From contig JAFQZN010000040.1 of NCBI GenBank assembly GCA_017405865.1, forward strand, positions 35,075 to 99,074: a stretch of DNA of 64,000 nt, read 5' to 3'. Shown in pieces: positions 60,328-64,000 of the stretch. The stretch's first letter is position 1, and every line of letters begins with the position of its first letter. The stretch is from Oscillospiraceae bacterium (GTDB lineage: Bacteria; Bacillota; Clostridia; Oscillospirales; Oscillospiraceae). Position numbers and translations under genes: made by a program. A model generated the notes under the pieces. The model worked only from the letters and a program-made list of their open reading frames with translations, had not been told where the DNA came from and ran no database searches.

Positions 60328-63300
60328 ATGAAGAAACGCATCCTTAGCTTAGTTCTTGCTCTGGCAATGGTCGTCAGCCTGTTTGCAGGTCTGGCCATTA
60401 CTGCGAATGCTGCTGAAACGCTCATTTACACCCTGACCCCGGCGAGCGGCAGCAACAACAGCTATGCCAGTAATTGCGATGTTGCAATTAGTGGCATTAC
60501 GTGGAATGTTACCGGTAACTCCACGATGCAGCCTTGGCGTATCGGCGGTAAAAGCATTACTGCTGTTGACCGCACGGTATATTCCAAGACGGCGATGAGC
60601 AGCGCGATTTCTAAAGTTGATTTAGTTGTTGGCGCTGCAAGCAGTATCACTGTCAACTCCCTCAATCTGGTTGTTGCCAGCGATTCCAATTTTACCACTG
60701 TTATTGATACGGTATCGGGAACCTTTGCTGCGAACTCCACCATCACTTTCACGCCGACCTCCGGCACTGCTTGGGCGACCGGCGCCTATTACAAATTTGT
60801 CTTCAATGTAACGGTGAGCGGCTCAAGCAACAAATTCGTTGAGTTTACTTCTGCTGCATTCTATTATGAAGACAGCTCTCCCGCTTGCACCCATGAGAAC
60901 ACCACCCTCACCGGCGCTGTTGCCGCTTCCTGCACAACTGACGGCTACACCGGCGACTACATCTGCGACGACTGCGGCGCGACTGTTACCGCAGGCACTG
61001 TCATCCCCGCAACCGGCCACAACTACGTTGACGGCGTCTGCTCCGTCTGCGGCGCTGTCGAAGGCGTTCAGGCTGCCGGCTGGTATCTGGTCGACGACTA
61101 CACCAGCCTCGAAGACGGCGTCTATGCCATCATCAGCAACAACAACTACGCATTCAATGGCACGATCTCCAGCGGTCACGGTCAGAAGACTGCCGATGCG
61201 TTCTCCTTCGATGCAAGCGGCTATGCCGCTACTGCACCGTCCGGCACGCTCGAGCTGACCTTCACCTCCACCGCGAACGGTTTCACTATCTATGACGCCA
61301 CGCTTGGCTATCTGTATGCGACCAAGGCTTCCTCCGGCGGACTTGCATTCCATGCAGAAGAGACCAGCGGCTGGAGCTTCAGCGCGGACGGTGGTCTCTA
61401 TGCTGCCAACAACGCGCACCTGCGCTCCTACAACGACACCTTCCGCACCTATGCCAGCAACACCAACAACACCGTAGGTCTTGCGCATAAGGTTGTCAAC
61501 ACCTGCACCCATAACTGGGTTGCCGGCTCCACCGTCCTGCCGACCTGCACTGAAGACGGCTACACCCCGTACACCTGCTCTCTCTGCAACGAGACCAAGC
61601 AGGACGACATCGTTCCGGCGCTCGGCCATCTCTTCGGCGCTGCGACCGATAACAACAACGGCACGCACACCCAGACCTGCTCTCGCTGCCAGGCGACCAT
61701 CACCTCTGACTGCACCTTTGAGGTCACCGAAGCCGGCGGCAACGAATTCGAGTGCACCGTCTGCGGCTACACCAAGGAAGTCACCCAGTTCTATCTGAAC
61801 ACCACCGTCGCTGACGACGATCAGGTTGTTATCTACAACCCGTCCAGCGGGAAGGCGCTGAGCGCGACTGCTTCCGGCACCAAGCTGGCAGGCGTCGACG
61901 TTCCTTCCGATTACTACTCCATCACGAAGCTCTGCATCCCCGAGGGTGCGGTCATCATGACGGTTGCCGACTACAACAACGGCCAGTTCCATCTGACCAT
62001 TGACGATAACGGCACCACCCTGTACCTGACCTCCGGCGCGACCGGCAACTCCCTGAGCTTCGCCGCTCTGGCTGATCCCGATTACGCCCTGTGGGAGATC
62101 GAAGGCACGAACCTCAAGAACGTCAACGCTGTTTACAACAACAACGCACAGTACTTGGAGTACTATAACGGCTTTACTGCGTACGGCTACAACGCAAATA
62201 ACGCCAGCCAGTATGTCATGGAGCTCTTCACCGACGCGGTTCCCGCCTGCCTGCATCCGAACACCACCCTGACCGGTGCTGTTGCTGCCGGCTGCCTGCT
62301 GCCCGGCTACACGGGTGACCTGATCTGTGACGACTGCGGCGCGACCGTTTCTGTCGGCACCGCGATCCCCGCAACCGGACACAACTTTGTAGAAGGTACC
62401 TGTGCGAACTGCGGCGCGACCCAGCTCACCGCTGTCAACGTCACGTCTCTGATCGACGGCGAGACTGTCTACATCTATAACGCGGGCACTGCTCTTGCAA
62501 TGACCGCTGTTACTGATGTAGCCGGCAAGTTCATCGGTGTTCCCGGCTCCGTTTCCGGCAGCGTCCTGACCACCTCCTCCGATGCGACCCTGTTCACCGT
62601 TCATGTTGTGGCAGGCGGTTACAAGTTTGAGGCTCCGAACGGACTGTTCCTGACCTATGGCGATGCAAGAGACACCCTGACCCTTGCTGCCGACTCTACA
62701 AAGGCGATCTGGAGCATTGACGCTTCCTATCACGTGATCGACGTCAACTCCGGCTATACCTACAATGATGTGGCTGCTGACCTCTACCTCGAGGCATATA
62801 ACGGCTACTTCACCACCTATGCGACCTCCAGCCTGAGCGCTGCGTTCGTCATGGCGTTCTATGATCCGAATGCTACTGAACATGAGCATGTTTGGGGTGA
62901 GGGCGTCGTTACCACCGCTGCGACCTGCGTTGACGACGGCGTTATGACCTACACCTGCTCCGTCTGCAACCATACCAAGACGGAAGTCATCCCGGCGACC
63001 GGCGTTCATACCTATGTTGAGGGTGTCTGCTCCGTCTGCGGCGCGATTGATCCCAACTCCGTCGACTACTCCGGCAACTACTACATCGCTACAAAACGTT
63101 CCGAAAGCGGCAACTACTGGTGGATGACCAACACCCTGCCAGAGAGCGGCACCATGCGTTATGAAGCTGTTGACTCTGAGCTGACTACGCTTCCCGCAGA
63201 GATCGACTCCGACGTCGATGCCGGCAAGGTCTGGACGCTGACCAAGCAGCAGGACGGTACCTATCTGATCTCATCCGGCGGTCAGTACATTGAGTATACC

Positions 63301-64000
63301 TCCGGTAACTCCGCGACTCTCGGCGAGACTGGCAAGGCACTGAATGTTTCCCAGACCAACGGTTTGTATAACATCTCCTTTGAGAATGAAGAGAGTGGTG
63401 CGACGGTTACCAGATATCTGTCGCTGAACCACAGTACCAACAGTAACTTCTATGCGTTCTATAAGGGTACGCAGGATCAGGATCTTGAGCTCATCCCCGT
63501 CACCGGCACGGTCACGCCTCCCGCATCTCACACTCCTGTATCTCATGCGGCTGTCGCGGCTACCTGCACCACTGCGGGTAATGTTGCGTACTACACCTGC
63601 TCTGAGTGCGAGACTGCCGGCGAAGGTGACCACTATGGCAAGTACTACTCCGACGCGACGCTCGAAACCGAGTTGTCTTCCATCGTGATCGCGGCGACCG
63701 GCCATACCCTTGTCTATACCGACAACGGCGACGGCACGCATGACGCGACCTGCTCCGTCTGCAGCACCCTGGTGGTTGACGACGAGGCCTGCACCTACGA
63801 CAACGGCGTCTGCACGCTCTGCGACGCAGAAGAGCCTGTTACCGAACTGACCGATCCTAATCTGACGATCGTCAGCACAAGCCTTAGCCTGCAGTCTTAC
63901 ATTGGTGCACAGTTTGCTGTCAACACGACTGCTGCTGCAGAATATGATAGTGTTTACGTTGTTGTTACGCAGTCTACGCCTTCCGGCGATCTTGAGTACA
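60328..64000 (+). CDS. Very large secreted protein with cysteine-knuckle repeats (runs off window)
   Basis: At least 1224 residues with no stop before the window edge. The start ATG 60328 follows AAGGAGATACATAGCTT. Signal peptide 1-29 (ends ANAAE). At least six copies of a module such as ASCTTDGYTGDYICDDCGA...IPATGHNYVDGVCSVCGA are spaced along it: pairs of CxxC in a zinc-ribbon-like arrangement with PATGH between. They alternate with beta-rich segments of 110-190 residues, some reading like carbohydrate-binding or RICIN/lipocalin-type folds (ALWEIEGTNLKNVNAVYNNN...). No catalytic motif found. Minus-strand open frames at 60823-63009 and 63271-63741 are shadows. Codon use is richer in AAC/ACC and lower in GC arms than the flanking genes. 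Confidence 0.85.
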   Translation, partial: MKKRILSLVLALAMVVSLFAGLAITANAAETLIYTLTPASGSNNSYASNCDVAISGITWNVTGNSTMQPWRIGGKSITAVDRTVYSKTAMSSAISKVDLVVGAASSITVNSLNLVVASDSNFTTVIDTVSGTFAANSTITFTPTSGTAWATGAYYKFVFNVTVSGSSNKFVEFTSAAFYYEDSSPACTHENTTLTGAVAASCTTDGYTGDYICDDCGATVTAGTVIPATGHNYVDGVCSVCGAVEGVQAAGWYLVDDYTSLEDGVYAIISNNNYAFNGTISSGHGQKTADAFSFDASGYAATAPSGTLELTFTSTANGFTIYDATLGYLYATKASSGGLAFHAEETSGWSFSADGGLYAANNAHLRSYNDTFRTYASNTNNTVGLAHKVVNTCTHNWVAGSTVLPTCTEDGYTPYTCSLCNETKQDDIVPALGHLFGAATDNNNGTHTQTCSRCQATITSDCTFEVTEAGGNEFECTVCGYTKEVTQFYLNTTVADDDQVVIYNPSSGKALSATASGTKLAGVDVPSDYYSITKLCIPEGAVIMTVADYNNGQFHLTIDDNGTTLYLTSGATGNSLSFAALADPDYALWEIEGTNLKNVNAVYNNNAQYLEYYNGFTAYGYNANNASQYVMELFTDAVPACLHPNTTLTGAVAAGCLLPGYTGDLICDDCGATVSVGTAIPATGHNFVEGTCANCGATQLTAVNVTSLIDGETVYIYNAGTALAMTAVTDVAGKFIGVPGSVSGSVLTTSSDATLFTVHVVAGGYKFEAPNGLFLTYGDARDTLTLAADSTKAIWSIDASYHVIDVNSGYTYNDVAADLYLEAYNGYFTTYATSSLSAAFVMAFYDPNATEHEHVWGEGVVTTAATCVDDGVMTYTCSVCNHTKTEVIPATGVHTYVEGVCSVCGAIDPNSVDYSGNYYIATKRSESGNYWWMTNTLPESGTMRYEAVDSELTTLPAEIDSDVDAGKVWTLTKQQDGTYLISSGGQYIEYTSGNSATLGETGKALNVSQTNGLYNISFENEESGATVTRYLSLNHSTNSNFYAFYKGTQDQDLELIPVTGTVTPPASHTPVSHAAVAATCTTAGNVAYYTCSECETAGEGDHYGKYYSDATLETELSSIVIAATGHTLVYTDNGDGTHDATCSVCSTLVVDDEACTYDNGVCTLCDAEEPVTELTDPNLTIVSTSLSLQSYIGAQFAVNTTAAAEYDSVYVVVTQSTPSGDLEY

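Noticed and set aside
60823-63009. 728-residue minus-strand open frame
   Set aside because: Gly/Val/Ala-rich shadow of the large secreted protein, whose plus-strand frame has a signal peptide, ribosome site and repeated motifs.

Overview
The window looks like a chromosomal segment of a GC-rich, spore-forming Clostridia member, most like gut Oscillospiraceae/Ruminococcaceae. The grounds are SpoIIR and a SpoIVFB-type protease, SLH-domain surface proteins, a dlt (D-alanylation) operon, addAB, a large Bacillus-type SRP RNA, consensus sigma-A promoters and Firmicutes gene orders such as dgt-dnaG-rpoD and SRP RNA-dnaX-ybaB-recR. All assignments come from reading translations and motifs by eye; no database search was run.

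Layout. 1-221: 3' end of an unidentified gene. 264-7462: a divergent catabolic locus resembling the yge/yqe purine (urate)/diaminopropionate genes: carbamate kinase, knotted carbamoyltransferase and M20 hydrolase on the minus strand; two fold-type II PLP enzymes plus an autoregulated XRE repressor on the plus strand. 7523-21534: one minus-strand run of fifteen tightly packed genes behind a consensus promoter. dltA-B-C-D and a relocated dltX sit in the middle, surrounded by three transglutaminase-like proteins, four small lipoproteins with a related C-terminal motif, a C39/papain-like secreted protein, a membrane-anchored protein and a second MBOAT/AlgJ-like pair. This is the best candidate for an undescribed system (extracellular envelope modification). 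21892-23638: tRNA-Pro, the SpoIVFB locus, two tRNA-Ser genes and an unusual set of repeats ending in a copy of the tRNA-Ser 3' tail. 23639-32046: membrane and lipoprotein-processing genes (PrsW, Lgt), peptidase T, acetate kinase, TmcAL and an SLH/CHAP protein.

32191-41639: information processing: rpmE, hflX, yigZ, dgt, dnaG, rpoD, acpP, SRP RNA, dnaX, ybaB, recR. 41743-48486: AGCS symporter, another MBOAT/DHHW pair, DUF378, DUF1015, ispE. 48481-58076: spoIIR with a convincing sigma-F promoter, addB-addA, rpe behind a long structured leader, DUF1540, YihY. 58177-59898: a TIM-barrel epimerase, then a GIY-YIG nuclease gene set in a symmetrical array of REP-like palindromes, one of which carries an empty copy of the gene's leader. 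60328-64000: a very large secreted protein, running off the window, with repeated cysteine-knuckle motifs.

The genes do not form one pathway. The coherent blocks are the nitrogen/purine catabolic locus, the dlt super-operon, the replication/transcription block and the sporulation loci. The most unusual observations are the dlt super-operon, the GIY-YIG/REP unit, the tRNA-Ser-tail repeats, and the spoIIR start placed directly behind a hairpin that only read-through RNA can form.
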